DNA from: Adiantum capillus-veneris
Lineage: Eukaryota > Streptophyta > Polypodiopsida > Polypodiales > Pteridaceae
NCBI GenBank assembly: GCA_014529385.2
Contig: CM043970.1
Location: 49,212,898-49,276,897 of the forward strand
DNA: 64,000 bases
Reading direction: 5' to 3'
Part shown: positions 1-11,090 of the stretch, piece after piece
Layout: each line of letters begins with the position of its first letter
Numbering within the stretch: the stretch's first letter is position 1
Position numbers and translations under genes: made by a program
The notes under the pieces: generated by a model
Told to the model about the DNA's origin: nothing
Database searches by the model: none
What the model saw: the letters and a program-made list of their open reading frames with translations, nothing else

Positions 1-1870
1 AGCTAACTCTATTGAAACATAGAGAGAAGCAAAGTACCACCACGTGTCCAAGCTACGATCCATTGAAACATGGAGAGAAGGATGCTACACCAGTTGTCCA
101 AGATAGGTTCCATTGAAACATGACGAGAAGGAAGCTGCACCATGTCTTCAAGATGCTAGGCTCCATTGAAATACCTTAAACCCGTGATATTTTGTATATG
201 TGGGGTTTAAATTCAAGGTGCACCACTTGTACAACCTATTATCCCTAGTAGCATGAGTGGTTTGGTCTCAAGAGTCACCAAGTTTGCACTCTATGTCTTT
301 ATGTTAAGAATATCTGGGTGTTAAGGTCCACCACTTGTCTAGTCTATAAGGCTATATCTTAGAGGGTATTCTTTCTCACCACTTGGAATGACCATGATAG
401 GTTTTACATCGGGGTTTGGTTCCAAGGTCCACCACTTGTCCAAGCTAACTCTATTGAAACATAGAGAGAAGCAAAGGTCCACCACTTGTCCAAGCTAAGC
501 TGTACTGAAACATGGAGAGAAGGATGCTCCACCATTTGTCCAAGATAGGCTCCATTGAAACATGAAGAGAAGGAAGATGCACCATGTCTCCAAGATGCTA
601 TGCTCCATTGAAATACCTTAAACCCATGATATTTTGTATATGTGGGGTTTAAATTCAAGGTCCACCACTTGTCCAACCTATTATCCCTAGTAGCATGAGT
701 GGTTTGGTCTCAAGAGTCACCACTTTTTTTCTCTATGTCTTTATATTAAGAAGATCTGGGTGTTAAGGTCCACCACTTGTCCAACCTATAATCCTGCTAT
801 ATCTTAAAGGGTATTCTTTCTCACCACTTGGAATGACCATGATAGGTTTTACATGGGGTTTTGGTTCCAAGGTCCACCACTTGTCCAAGCTACGATCCAT
901 TGAAACATGGAGAGAAGGAAGCTACACCAGTTGTCCAAGATAGGCTCTATTGAAACATGAAGAGAAGTAAGATGCACCATGTCTCCAAAATGCTATGCTC
1001 CATTTAAATACCTTAAACCCACAATATTTTTTATTTATGGGGTTTAAATTCAAGGTCCACCACTTTTCCAACCTATTATCCCTAGTAGCATGAGTGGTTT
1101 GGTCTCAAGAGTCACCACTTTTCCACTCTATGTCATTATACGAAGAAGATCTGAGTGTTAAGGTCCACCTCTTGTCCAACCTATAAGGTTATATCTTAAA
1201 GGGTATTCTTTCTCACCACTTGGAATGACCATGATAGGTTTTACATGGGGGTTTGGTTCCAAGGTCCACCACTTGTCCAAGCTAACTCTAATGAAACAAT
1301 AGAGAGAAGCAAAGGTCCACCACTTGTCCAAGCTAGGCTCCATTGAAACATGGAGAGAAGGTTGCTCCACCATTTGTCCAAGATAAGCTCCATTGAAACA
1401 TGAAGAGAAGCAAGTTGCACCATGTCTCCAAGATGCTAGGCTCCATTGAAATACCTTAAACCCACGAATTTTTGTACATGGGGGGTTTACATTCAAGGTC
1501 CACCACTTGTCCAACCTATTATCCCTAGTAGCATGAGTGGTTTGGTCTCAAGAGTCACCACTTTTCCACTCTATGTCATTATATTAAGAAGATCTAGGTG
1601 TTAAGGTCCACCACTTGTCCAAGATAACTCTATTGAAACATAGAGAGAAGCAAAGGTCCACCACTTGTCCAAGCTAGGATCCATTGAAACATGGAGAGAA
1701 GGATGCTCCACCATTTGTGGACAAGATAGGCTACATTGAAACATGAAGAGAAGCAAGTTGCACCATGTCTCCAAGATTCTAGCCTCCATTGAAATACCTT
1801 AAACCCACGAACTTTTGTACAGGGGGGGTTTACATTCATGGTCCACCACTTGTCCAACCTATTATCCCTA
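1..1870. repeat. Satellite array with ~440-bp higher-order unit, left arm
   Basis: The landmark TCTGGGTGTTAAGGTCCACC (with small variants) recurs near 315, 755, 1150 and 1596, giving a unit of roughly 440 bp with one shorter unit of about 395. Each unit contains up to four subrepeats of about 50-57 bp built as CCACCACTTGTCCAA followed by a version of CTCCATTGAAACATGGAGAG, plus a non-repeated spacer with TAGTAGCATGAGTGGTTTGG. This is a two-level satellite. Short open frames here (DKWWTL-type peptides) are by-products of the repeat and I do not call them genes. The array is interrupted at 1876 by a copia insertion and resumes in phase at 7411. Confidence 0.9.
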
Positions 1871-1875
1871 GTAGC
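1871..1875. other. Target-site duplication GTAGC (left)
   Basis: GTAGC directly precedes the TG of the left LTR and is repeated at 7411-7415 after the CA of the right LTR. Five bp is the usual duplication size for LTR-retrotransposon integrase. Confidence 0.9.
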
Positions 1876-2049
1876 TGAAGGAGTATGAGCGAAAGTGCGA
1901 CGCGAGAGAGAGTGCGAGAAGAAGAGCATGACGACTGTAATGTGTAGAGCATAGTGAGTTCTTATTAGGTTTTAACAAAAGAATATGTGTACATACCTAG
2001 CGGCCTGCCCACTTACCTGGGCGACCACATTGGGCTTTATACCCCAACA
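1876..2049 (-). repeat. 3' LTR of copia-1
   Basis: 174 bp, TG...CA, matching 7219-7410 along its length. By eye there are about ten substitutions, and this copy lacks 18 nt present in the other LTR (around 1935). It is very short for a plant copia LTR. The purine-rich tract AAGTGGGAGGT (minus strand, 2050-2060) lies immediately inside it and is the expected polypurine primer site. Confidence 0.9.
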
Positions 2050-2106
2050 ACCTCCCACTTAAAGTCCAATGTGGTACTTTAAGTGTGATAGAAGCTACTC
2101 TACAAG

Positions 2107-2619
2107 CTAATATACAAGAGATGTAGAGAAGTGATGTACTACCCTACACCTAACTGCTTGCCGAAAATGCGCAAAGCTCTCTGAGGGAAGTCCTTTTGTA
2201 AGTAGATCAGCAGGATTTTCCGTGGTGTGAACCTTGACAAGCTGAATTTGCTTATCCTCAAGCATTTCCCTGATGAAATTATATTTCACATCCACATGCT
2301 TTGTCTTTGAGTGATAAACTGGATTGCGAGCCAATTGTATAGCACTCTGACTATCACAATATAACACAGGCATCTCTTCTTTGATTCCCAAATCTGTTAC
2401 TAGTCGATTAAGCCAAATTGAATCTTTGCATGACTCTGATGTTGCAACATATTCAGCCTCTGTAGTAGACTGAGTAACACAATCTTGTAATATAGAACGC
2501 CATGATACTGCTTCACCAGCCAATGTAAAGACATACCCTGACGTAGACCTTCGATTGTCTAAGTCACCTGCATAATCTGAGTCTGTAAAACCCTTTACAC
2601 TTAGCTCCTGACTCCCATA
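2107..2619 (-). pseudogene. copia-1 RNase H domain
   Basis: C-terminal RNase H of the copia polyprotein, which degrades RNA in RNA:DNA hybrids during reverse transcription in virus-like particles. The frame reads through the conserved copia signatures DSDYAGD, RRSTSGY, TEAEYVA, CDSQSAIQLA and HVDVKYNFIRE, ending near the PPT. It is separated from the RT by a TGA at 2620-2622 in the same frame, so it was once continuous with it. The acidic residues (D in DSDYAG, E in TEAEY, D in CDSQS) are present. Family assignment is firm; activity is not expected because of the upstream stops. Confidence 0.9.
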
Positions 2620-3597
2620 TCATATACGCATACTCTTTGTAGCTTTCAGGTATCTCAATATTCCTTTCACTGCCTCCCAATCTTTCTTGCCTGGGTTTGA
2701 CATGTATCGACTTACTACTCCCACTGCAAATGCAATGTCTGGGCGAGTAGCAATCATTGCATACATCAAACTATCCACTGCAGACGCATATGGAATCTTA
2801 TCCATTTCAGCCTGTTCTTCCTCAGACACGGGACAATCTTGTTTGCTAAGTTTTACATATGGTGGCAATGGAACACTCAATGCCTTTCCCTTCTCCATAT
2901 TGAAACGTTGCAAAACCTTGTCAATATACTCTGTTTGAGATAACCAAATCAACTTCTGTGATCTGTCTCTCTCAATGCGCATACCAAGTGTATGACTTGC
3001 CTCACCCATGTCTTTCATGTCAAACGATTTTGCCATCTTTGACTTCAAAGCTGAAATTTCTTCCAAGTGCTTGCCAGCAATCAACATGTCATCCACATAC
3101 AAAATAAGGATCAACCAACTGCCATCCTTAGCCTTCTTTGTATATAGACAATGATCGAACTCACTACGTTTGTAGCCTTGAGAAAGCATGAACTTGTGGA
3201 ACTTATGGTACCATGCCCTCGGTGATTGTTTTAAGCCATAAAGACTCTTTAACAACTGGCATACCAAATCTTCCTTGACTTTCTCAACAAACCCTTCTGG
3301 CTGCTGCATGTAGATTTCCACATCTAAATCACCATGCAAGAACGCTGTCTTGACATCCATTTGGTGCAACACCAAATCTAATATGGCAACCAATGCAAGA
3401 AACCATCTCAATGTAGTCATCTTGACCACCGGAGAGAAGACTTCATCAAAGTCAATGCCTTGTTCTTGCTTAAAGCCCTTGGCAACAAGCCTTGCTTTGT
3501 ACTTTGGCTGACTATCATGAGTGGTGATCTTATACCTGTAAACCCATTTACAAGGTAGATCCTTTTTGCCCTGTGGTAATTTAACTAGCTTCCATGT
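2620..3597 (-). pseudogene. copia-1 reverse transcriptase
   Basis: RVT_2-type reverse transcriptase. Visible signatures in order are KWVYRYKI, KARLVAKGF, HQMDVKTAFLHGDL, SLYGLKQSPRAW, and the catalytic YVDDM at about 3085-3099, followed by GMRIERD and TRPDIAFAVG. The frame begins after a TAG at 3598-3600 and ends at TGA 2620-2622. Both stops are in frame with the neighbouring segments, so they are point mutations rather than shifts. The catalytic aspartates are intact, so decay is recent enough to leave the core readable. Confidence 0.92.
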
Positions 3598-4374
3598 CTA
3601 GTTTTTATGCAGAGCTGTCATCTCTGACTGCATGGCCAATTGCCAATTCCCGGAGTCCTTCATTTGCACTGCTTCCGTGTAACATGAAGGCTCATTGCAA
3701 TCAGTCAACACGACATAGTTCATAGATGGAACAAACCGATCAAGAGGTCGTGAGATACGTCCTGATTTATGCAAAATAGGTGGCTGAGGCTTAGGCACAA
3801 CCTGTGGTTCCACTCTATCTTGTCCTTGCTCCTCTTGAGCCCTGACATTTTGTCTTGCACGTGCAGGTCCATCTTCTTGGAAGACAACTCTTCTAATCTC
3901 CTCAACCCTCTCTGGTTTAGAATGATATTTGGCTTCATTAAAGTGAACATCATTGCTGCGGATAACCTTTCTGGATTCAGGATCCCAAAGTCTGTACCCC
4001 ATCTCACCAGAATTACCATAGCCTCGAAAGATGCACTTTCTACTCTTTGGCTCAAGTTTGTTCCTAAATTCCTTTGGAACATGAGTATATGCCTCACAGC
4101 CAAAGACTCTGAGATGCTTGTATGAGGGCATTTTGCCTAACCATACCATCTCTTCCACTGAATCCTTCTGTAAAACCTTTCTAGGAGATCTATTTATAAG
4201 ATGAACAGCTGTTGATATAGCTTCAAGCCAAAACCCATTTGTCAGCTGTGCATTAGACAACATACTTCTGACCTTCTCTTGTATGGTCCTATTCATACTC
4301 TCAGCAACACCATTTTGAGGAGGATTGTAAGGAGCAATAAGTTCACATTTTATACCTTTTGACTCACAAAAGTC
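3598..4374 (-). pseudogene. copia-1 integrase C-terminal part and linker
   Basis: Continues the integrase after the TAG at 4375. The third catalytic residue lies in the motif NGVAESMNRTIQ, followed by the copia signatures FWLEAISTAVHLINRSP, HLRVFGCEAY and FRGYGNSGEMGYRLWDP, then an acidic/proline-rich linker (HKSGRISRPLDRF) leading to RT. It ends at an in-frame TAG (3598-3600) where paralogous elements encode an amino acid before TWKLV. Integrase inserts the cDNA into the chromosome; this copy would be truncated. Confidence 0.9.
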
Positions 4375-5091
4375 CTAAAAGGCCTTTGAAACATACTCTC
4401 CACCATTGTCAGTGCGTAAGCATTTAAGCTTCTTGCCACTCTGATTCTCCACAAGTGTCACAAACGTTTTGAAAACACTAAACGTTTCATCCTTGTGCTT
4501 GACAAAGTAAACCCATACTTTCCTTGAGTAATCATCTATAAATGTCATAAAGTAAGAAGCTCCCCCTAGAGATAGGTTAGGCATAGGTCCACACAAATCA
4601 CTATGCACAAGTGCCAATTGTGTATCTCTTCTACTGCTTCTATGCTTATGTGGCTGTTGTGTTTGCTTACCATACAGACAATGTTCACAGAATTCAAAAT
4701 CATTAAATGAAAAGCGAGGCAAATAACCAGAATGAGACAAGATTTCCATTCCCTTCTTGGACATATGTGCTAACCGGCTATGCCACAAAGAAATGTTCGG
4801 CTGCTCGATTACATTGATTACATTTTTAGAGACATTTGATACATAAATCATGTAAAGTACTCCAGACTTTACTCCATGTGCTACTGTCATAGAACCCTTG
4901 GATATCTTCCACATGTTCTGTCCAAAAGTGGTGACGTAGCCAGCATCATCAAGTAAACCTGTGCTGATCAAGCTCTTTGTAATTGCGGGAACATGTCTCA
5001 CATTCTTCGGCGTGAAAGAAGAGCCATTCTGAAACTTCAATTGAACATCTCCAACACCTAAGATCTCACATGTCTGCCCTTGCCTAGCCAA
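4375..5091 (-). pseudogene. copia-1 gag-pre-integrase and integrase catalytic core
   Basis: Reads as the end of the protease region (FTPKNVRHVPAITKSLIS), then the zinc-binding HHCC region (LWHSRLAHMSKKGM with CEHCLYGKQ around residues 100-140), then the integrase core with HSDLCGPM (first Asp, near residue 164), FIDDYSRKVWVYF and RTDNGGEY (second Asp, near residue 227). It is in a different frame from the gag segment upstream; the shift lies in the 8-bp overlap at 5084-5091. The TAG stop at 4375-4377 falls just after the second Asp and is compatible with a CAG-to-TAG change. Confidence 0.92.
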
Positions 5092-6118
5092 ACATGATCT
5101 TTAGTGTCACATAAGAGGTAAACCACTCCTTGTTTGGAGACACATGAAGTGATGCCCTTGAGTCTATAATCCAGTCATTCAGTGCATTTCCATCAGATGC
5201 TGTAAGAAGAGCTGAGTCCATTGTATTCTTCAAGAAGTAGATGTCTCCTGACACTAGACTGTCATCCTCTGCAACAGTGTTTGTCACATTTATTTCTTGA
5301 ATCTTCACTGAGGACTTGTTCTTCTCACCATGGTCTTCGTCTTTCTCTTTGCCTTTTTCTGCTTTCCATTCTCTGCAGTCTCTTTTCATGTGACCCTTCT
5401 TGCCACAATGGTAGCATTCTATGTCACTCTTGCCTTTAGCACTGCGGGACTTTCTACGAGACTGATTCCTCTTTCCACCTCTGTCCTTTTCTTTGGTCCT
5501 TCCCCTGACAGCTAAGGTTGTTCCTTTGCCTTTGTCCATTGTCTTTCTGTTGGTTTCTTCAATAAGCAGACTGCCTTCTACACCTACTATGGTCAAACCA
5601 TCTCGAGGTGCAGAATTACTCAAAGCTGTGAGAAAAGTGTCCCAACTTTCCGGCAATGTGATCAATAGGAACATAGCTCTAACAGGTTCATCAAACTTGA
5701 CACCTTGAGCTGACAACTGACTATAGATAGTGTTAAATTCATTCAGACGATTGGACATAGGTGTCCCTTCTTTCATCTTTAAGTCAACAAGCTTCTTAAG
5801 CCAGTATACCTGTGAAGTTCCACTCTGCTTCTCATAAAGATCACTCAGCTTTGTCCATGCTTCATAAGTCGACATCTCGTCTGCTACATTGAAGTAAACG
5901 CTTTCTGCCAAAGTCAGCATAATGGTAGAAAGTGCCAATTCATCCATTTTGCTCCATTCATCTTCGTCCATATCTTCTGGTTTTATCCCTTTTAGCTTTA
6001 TAGGTTTTATCTTCTTCTTTTGTACCAACACGTGCCAAATCTTCTTCTTCCACAATGGGAAATTGGTTCCATCCAGCTTCTTGATATTGTAAAGAGCAGT
6101 GTCCTGTGATCCAGCCAT
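5084..6118 (-). pseudogene. copia-1 gag, zinc knuckle and start of protease
   Basis: 344 codons from an ATG at 6116-6118, opening with a typical copia gag N-terminus (LDGTNFPLWKKKI) and UBN2-like helical body (YEAWTKLSDLYEKQ, LPESWDTF). A basic stretch precedes a CCHC knuckle, CYHCGKKGHMKRDC, near residue 235, which would bind genomic RNA. Around residue 320 is the aspartic-protease site, which reads DSRAS rather than the usual DSGAS, so the active-site Gly is replaced by Arg. The frame is lost just after this. Confidence 0.93.
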
Positions 6119-7204
6119 AGCTACGCTTCACAGTAGTTTACTTTCCTGGGAAAAATTCGGCAAAGTGTCCCCTGTAAACTGACCTCTAAACCAATATCAA
6201 CCTATCAAATGAACCAAGAAAGCTTCAGATTCTGCAGAAATTTTGGCAGAGTCTCCTTTGTAAAATGGCTCTGGTGTACTCAAAAAACAGACCAAAAACC
6301 GCTCAAAAAACGTTGTCTCTCTAACATTGTAAGCTGCGGGTAAACCTGTCCTGCACGTGTACTGTCTCTCACTGTCTTGTCACTGTCCTGTAAGCATAGA
6401 CTGCGACGATGCATCTACGGAAGTAAAGCAAAGATGCAATCCCAACTATCTAACTCACAGTCAATACATCCTAGCTGCCTATCTAAGGGTGCTCGAGGGA
6501 TCGCTCCAAGACCTGTATCACCGAAAGGATCTCAACATTCGAGAATCCCCCAGCTCAATAAAACCTCACTTGACCCTCAACAAAGGCTGCAGTAAATCTG
6601 ATAGTACATAGACTTCCCACAAAGTCATACATCCACAAATTTCCCACTGTATGCTGTAACCGTTGCGGCGGTTGTTTGCTGTGTGACTCACAGCCAGCAA
6701 ACCCTCAATAGACATACATCATCTCTGACAATACATCCCATGTGGAAGTACCTGCAATTTCAAGATGAAATCTGGAATTTCAAGCAGCAAACACAAGCTA
6801 CTTGATGAACTAGTGGATGTCGCCTATAGTGTGTGTGTGTAGGTGCACCCGTGTCGTATGTGACACGCCTCCAAGAACTGTGAGCCGTCCTTCGTTGTGT
6901 AGACAGCCACAAATCAGCACTTTGGAAGTGCAGATATCCTCAGCACTTGCAGTCATAGTCCAAAACCCCAAATTTGTAGAGTCCGGATCTGCACCCGTCG
7001 AGACCACGTAGTCGAAAATGGCCTGCGCAGAACCTTGTCGAAGCCGAACGGTGGCTGAGATGACCTCAGAATGAAATTCTGAGCACACCAAGCCCTTCGG
7101 GCTTGCCTACAGGATTTGGGGCCGTATCTTCGCCTTTCGAATCTCACTCCAATCTGAGCAGGTGACTCTGGCTTCCTGCAATGCTGCCCCGAGCCTCGAT
7201 CTGA
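6119..7204 (-). other. copia-1 5' leader
   Basis: About 1.1 kb between the PBS and the gag ATG, long for a copia leader. It contains only short chance frames and a small GT run near 6830. I see no coding motif in it. It presumably holds packaging and translation signals, but nothing specific can be identified. Confidence 0.5.
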
Positions 7205-7216
7205 GCTCTGATACCA
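7205..7216 (-). promoter_or_regulatory. copia-1 primer-binding site (initiator tRNA-Met type)
   Basis: The minus strand reads TGGTATCAGAGC two nt inside the 5' LTR. This is the standard plant copia PBS, complementary to the 3' region of initiator tRNA-Met, where minus-strand cDNA synthesis starts. Confidence 0.9.
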
Positions 7217-7218
7217 GT

Positions 7219-7410
7219 TGAAGGAGTACGAGCGGAAGTGCGACGCGAGAGAGAGTGCAAGAAGAAGAGCACGATGATATGGTGAACTTGCTCTACTATA
7301 ATGTGTAGAGCATAGTGAGTTCTTATTAGGTTTTAACAAAAGAATATGTGTACATACCTGGCGGCCCGCCCACTTACCTGGGCGACCACATTGTGCTTTA
7401 TACCCCAACA
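7219..7410 (-). repeat. 5' LTR of copia-1
   Basis: 192 bp, TG...CA, the partner of 1876-2049. It carries 18 nt (around 7272-7290) missing from the other LTR. It is followed by the GTAGC duplication and then by in-phase satellite. Divergence between the two LTRs suggests insertion some time ago; a rate is needed to date it. Confidence 0.9.
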
Positions 7411-8480
7411 GTAGCATGAGTGGTTTGGTCTCAAGAGTCACCACTTTTTCAATCTATGTCATTATATTAAGAAGATCTGGGTGTTAAGGTCCACCACTTG
7501 TCCAACGTATAAGGCTATATCTTAAAAGGTATTCTTTCTCACCACTTGGAATGACCATGATAGGTTTTACATGGCAGTTTGGTTTCAAGCTCCACCACTT
7601 GTCCAAACTAACTCTATTGAAACATAGAGAGAAGCAAAGGTACACCACTTGTCCAAGCTAGGCTCCATTGAAACATGGAGAGAAGGATGCTCCACCATTT
7701 GTCCAAGATAGGCTCCATTGAAACATGAAGAGAAGCAATCTGCACCATGTCTCCAAGATGCTAGGCTCCATTGAAATACCTTAAACCCACGAACTTTTGT
7801 ACATGGGGGGTTTACATTCAAGGTCCACCACTTGTCCAACCTATTATCTCTAGTAGCATGAGTGGTTTGGTCTGAAGAGTCACCACTTTTCCACTCTATG
7901 TCATTATATTAATAAGATCTGGGTGTTAAGGTCCACCACTTATTCAACCTATAAGGCTATATCTTAAAGGGTATTCCCTCTCACCACTTGGAATGACCAT
8001 GATAGGTTTTACATGGGGGTTTGGTTCCAAGGTCCACCAACTGTCCAAGCTAACTCTATTGAAACATAGAGAGAAGCAAAGGTCCACCACTTGTCCAAGC
8101 TAAGCTGTACTGAAACATGGAGAGAAGGATGCTCCACCATTTGTCCAAGATAGGCTCCATTGAAACATGAAGAGAAGGAAGCTGCACCATGTCTCCAAGA
8201 TGTTAGGCTCCATTGAAATACCTTAAACCCACAATATTTTGTATATGTGGGGTTTAAACCACTTGTCCAACCTATTATCCCTAGTAGCATGAGAGGTTTG
8301 GTCTCAAGATTCACCACTTTTTCACTCTATGTCTTTATATTAAGGAGATCTGGGTGTTAAGGTCCACCACTTGTTCAACCTATGAGGTTATATCTTAAAT
8401 GGTATTCTTTCTCACCACTTGGAATGCACATGATATGTTTTACATGGGGTTTTGCTCCTAGGTCCACCACTTGTCCAAGC
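7411..8480. repeat. Satellite array with ~440-bp unit, right arm
   Basis: Continuation of the left array after the copia insertion. The landmark TCTGGGTGTTAAGGTCCACC occurs near 7478, 7918 and 8350, spacings of about 440 and 432. The four-subrepeat block (CCACCACTTGTCCAA plus CATTGAAACATGGAGAG) is again present in each unit. Sequence identity to the left arm is high by eye. Confidence 0.9.
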
Positions 8481-9090
8481 TAGATCTATTACATATAGCA
8501 TGCATACAATATTTAACTAGTTTCCCTACCTATCATGTCTAGTAGCATGGATGCTCTGGCTTTAAGGTCCACCACTTGTCCAACCTATACTGTCTTATGT
8601 AAGGGAGATTGTGCTATAAATTCAAAACCTTCTCTCCTAAATTTAAAATTCAAATCTTATCGCCTAAATTTAAAATATCCCTCCCAAATTTTAAATATCC
8701 TGCCCAAATTTTAAAATTCAAACTTTTTTAAAAAATTCAAATTGTACTGCTTAAATTTAAAATATACCACGCGAAACTGATTTTAAATTCAAGTTTAACA
8801 CAAAAAGATGTGATTATCCCGCCCAAATTCAAATTCGCAAACCTCAAATTATTATGTTGTACATAAATTCAAACAAATTCAAATTAACAAGCCTAAACTG
8901 ATATTAGTTTGCATAGATATCAATTTATCACACCTAAATTATGTCACCATGTTAGAGAGACTGGTTAGGGAATTTGAACAAGGTCCACCACTTGTCCAAC
9001 CTAGATACCAAGAAGGATTGAGTGTACAAGGTATTGTTTGGAGGTCCTTGTAATCCACTGGTCTCAAGGTCCACCACTTGTGGTAAGGGT
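8481..9090. repeat. Satellite edge with AT-rich degenerate repeats
   Basis: Isolated core words (GGTCCACCACTTGTCCAACC) persist near 8565, 8980 and 9070, marking the frayed end of the array. Between about 8620 and 8960 lies AT-rich DNA made of degenerate words of the type CCCAAATTTTAAAATTCAAA. No coding potential is seen. Confidence 0.7.
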
Positions 9091-9329
9091 CACCAACTAG
9101 TGTATCTATTCATCCAAAGAAATACACGTATTTTTGGTCTACATGTCCTAGTTTCAGCCATTTATGTCCATTAGGTGTATCCCTAAACAACACTACTTTT
9201 GTTGAGAAACAGAAGTTACAATCAAATCTACAAATGGATTAGAAGAAAATCAGCTCAGCATAGATCCAGAACTCACTACAAGAATTGACTTTAACCAATC
9301 ACGCAAGTAAGTCTTCAATTCAAGTTTAC

Positions 9330-9910
9330 TAGTATTACAATGTGTTATTTATCTATGATATTTATGTATGTATGTATACTATGTGTGCATAGTGTAATTA
9401 AGTGTAATTGTGTATCTACATTATGTATGAGTATTACAATGAAACAACACAAATATACATACATACACATAGATAACATAGACACACACATACATGAGCA
9501 TGTATTTTCAAGAGAGAGACAGCAAGATATAGAGATAGATAGATAATAGATAGAGAGAGAGAGAGAGAGAGAAATAAATACCTATTTCTAGAGAGAGGAG
9601 AGAGAGAGAGAGAAAGATAACAGATTTCACTGTTTTTATGTATGTGGAAGAGAGGAAGACGATGTGTGGGAATATGTGCATGTATTTTCAAGAGAGAGAC
9701 AACAAGATAACAGATTTCACTGTGGTTATGTATGTGGAAGAGAGGAAGACGATGTGTGGGAATATGTGTATGTGTGTGGGAATACTTTTAAACTATGTAT
9801 CTCTATCTTTTGACGAGAGTGTGTGTTTGCAAGAAAGAGTTACAGAGAACCATCTTCTCTATATGGAGAAAGACAGAGAGTGAGAGAGAGATAAATACAT
9901 GTGCAATGTC
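9330..9910. repeat. GA/GT-rich low-complexity block with a 90-bp tandem duplication
   Basis: GA microsatellites sit at about 9549-9571 and 9600-9614. A unit beginning GATAACAGATTTCACTG at 9616 is repeated at 9706, an exact 90-bp period, and a third partial copy of its end (CATGTATTTTCAAGAGAGAG) occurs near 9498. The open frames in this block are products of simple sequence. Confidence 0.8.
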
Positions 9911-10270
9911 TCTTGAGAAGAAGCTATGCCTGATGTTGCCCTTCTAGAAATCGTTGCGAACGAATTGTCAATCCTGTGCATTGTGTACGATGCCGGGTTC
10001 GCTCTTGTGCACGCGCGTATACTCCAACTGTGTGCGATCCGCGTGCGCTTTCTCTATGTTTGCTGCTCATCTTCTTTCTCTGTGTGCGTTGCTCGTGCGC
10101 TCTCTCTGTGCCTAATCTTGATAGGGTTTTACAGAATGCCACGTAAGCTACAAGTCCACTTTTTATCATAGGATTAAAAAAAAACAAAAGCAGTATAAAA
10201 CATTAACCAATTCACACGGCCAAAATTAAAGAAATCATGGTTGAAAAGATGAAAAAAATGCGTAACTCTA
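9911..10270. other. No recognisable feature
   Basis: Unique-looking sequence with short chance frames only. I see no motif, RNA structure or repeat I can name. Confidence 0.4.
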
Positions 10271-10279
10271 TACTAGGAA

Positions 10280-10500
10280 TTCACTTAACCCGCCCCTTCA
10301 CCCCGCCCAGGGCGCTGCCCAGGACCCTGCCCGGAATAATGTCCCAAAATTAGCCTCCCAAGCCCCGCCATCAAGAGCGCTATATTCCACATCCCCATCA
10401 AGAGCGCTACCCCCAAACCTGGCGTGGAAGCGTTGCGCGGATGCACCCCATTGTGGCATTGCCATAAGACCCCGCATCTGGAGTGCTAAATGGGAACATT
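10280..10500. repeat. GC-rich islet with short inverted and direct repeats
   Basis: A sharply more GC-rich patch in AT-rich surroundings. It contains the palindromic word GGGCGCTGCCC near 10310 and the direct repeat CATCAAGAGCGCTA twice (about 10369 and 10396). Such GC palindromes are scattered in many plant genomes, but I cannot assign a family. Confidence 0.5.
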
Positions 10501-11090
10501 CGTCATTAGTGAAATTTTGAACATAAATTATATTTAGCATATACTTAAATATAATATAAATATTTAACATAATAATTAGACTACTAATTTACTAAAGCAC
10601 TTCTAGATTATGTCCCATACTATATTTAAGGTGCCAAATATTTGGCCGTATGGTCCTAGATTTAGCCAAGTGGTCAACACATATAGGACCAAGTGCACAC
10701 TGTGCCAAGAAACTTGGCCACCACTTCACTTGTCAAAGTTTAGGCCACATGGTCAATCCTAAGTTTCCATTGTTCTTATTATGTCATAAGAGACAACAGT
10801 TATTTTTTGTCACATTTTGCCTCGTGGAAAACCTAGGCTTGTTTTCACATACTCAGGAACTTCAAGCCATAAGAAGATTTCATTACTCTTTGGCAACCCT
10901 TTAGTTCAAGTCTTTGAAAAAACGTTGTTTAAGGCCACCCTAAACCATTTTCATTTAGGGGTGTCTAAAACTAGCTTTTTGGCAATTCAGAAAGAAAACG
11001 GTCAAAGTTTTATACTTTGTTTTAACCACTTGACTATTCAAATATTGGAAATCAAGGTCTTGCAATACTTTCCTTTGGACATCACACATT
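10501..11090. other. No recognisable gene
   Basis: AT-rich sequence with the words CCAAGTGGTC and CCACTTCACTTGTC, which weakly recall the satellite core. No supported coding region. Confidence 0.4.

Larger units (their letters stand above)
1876..7410 (-). mobile_element. Nearly complete Ty1/copia LTR retrotransposon (copia-1) with TSD
   Basis: A 5.5-kb element bounded by two related LTRs (1876-2049 and 7219-7410). Both begin TG and end CA, and they are flanked by the identical 5-bp duplication GTAGC at 1871-1875 and 7411-7415. Read on the minus strand the order is LTR, PBS, leader, gag, zinc knuckle, protease, integrase, RT, RNase H, PPT, LTR, which is the copia order. The satellite continues in phase on both sides, so the element landed in an existing array. 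The polyprotein frame is broken by one frameshift (about 5084-5091) and in-frame stops at 4375, 3598 and 2620, so the copy cannot be autonomous. Confidence 0.95.

Noticed and set aside
1-1870. CRISPR-like array, because of short repeats with spacers
   Set aside because: Spacers are themselves repeated and the unit is a two-level plant satellite; the genome context is eukaryotic.
404-1929. Several minus-strand open frames with DKWWTL and SLASWRHGA phrases, recurring at 7585-8317
   Set aside because: They are translations of the satellite repeat, shift frame between units and have no independent start context, so I treat them as by-products.
7205-7216. A tRNA gene (TGGTATCAGAGC words at 7205, 22211, 29884)
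   Set aside because: These are primer-binding sites adjoining LTRs; no cloverleaf is present.
6810-7444. Minus-strand frames in the copia-1 leader (93 and 163 codons)
   Set aside because: They overlap each other and the LTR, and lack any domain or composition that would separate them from chance.
10280-10500. CpG-island promoter
   Set aside because: Only about 200 bp, no gene starts nearby, and it consists of short palindromic words; more like a dispersed GC repeat.
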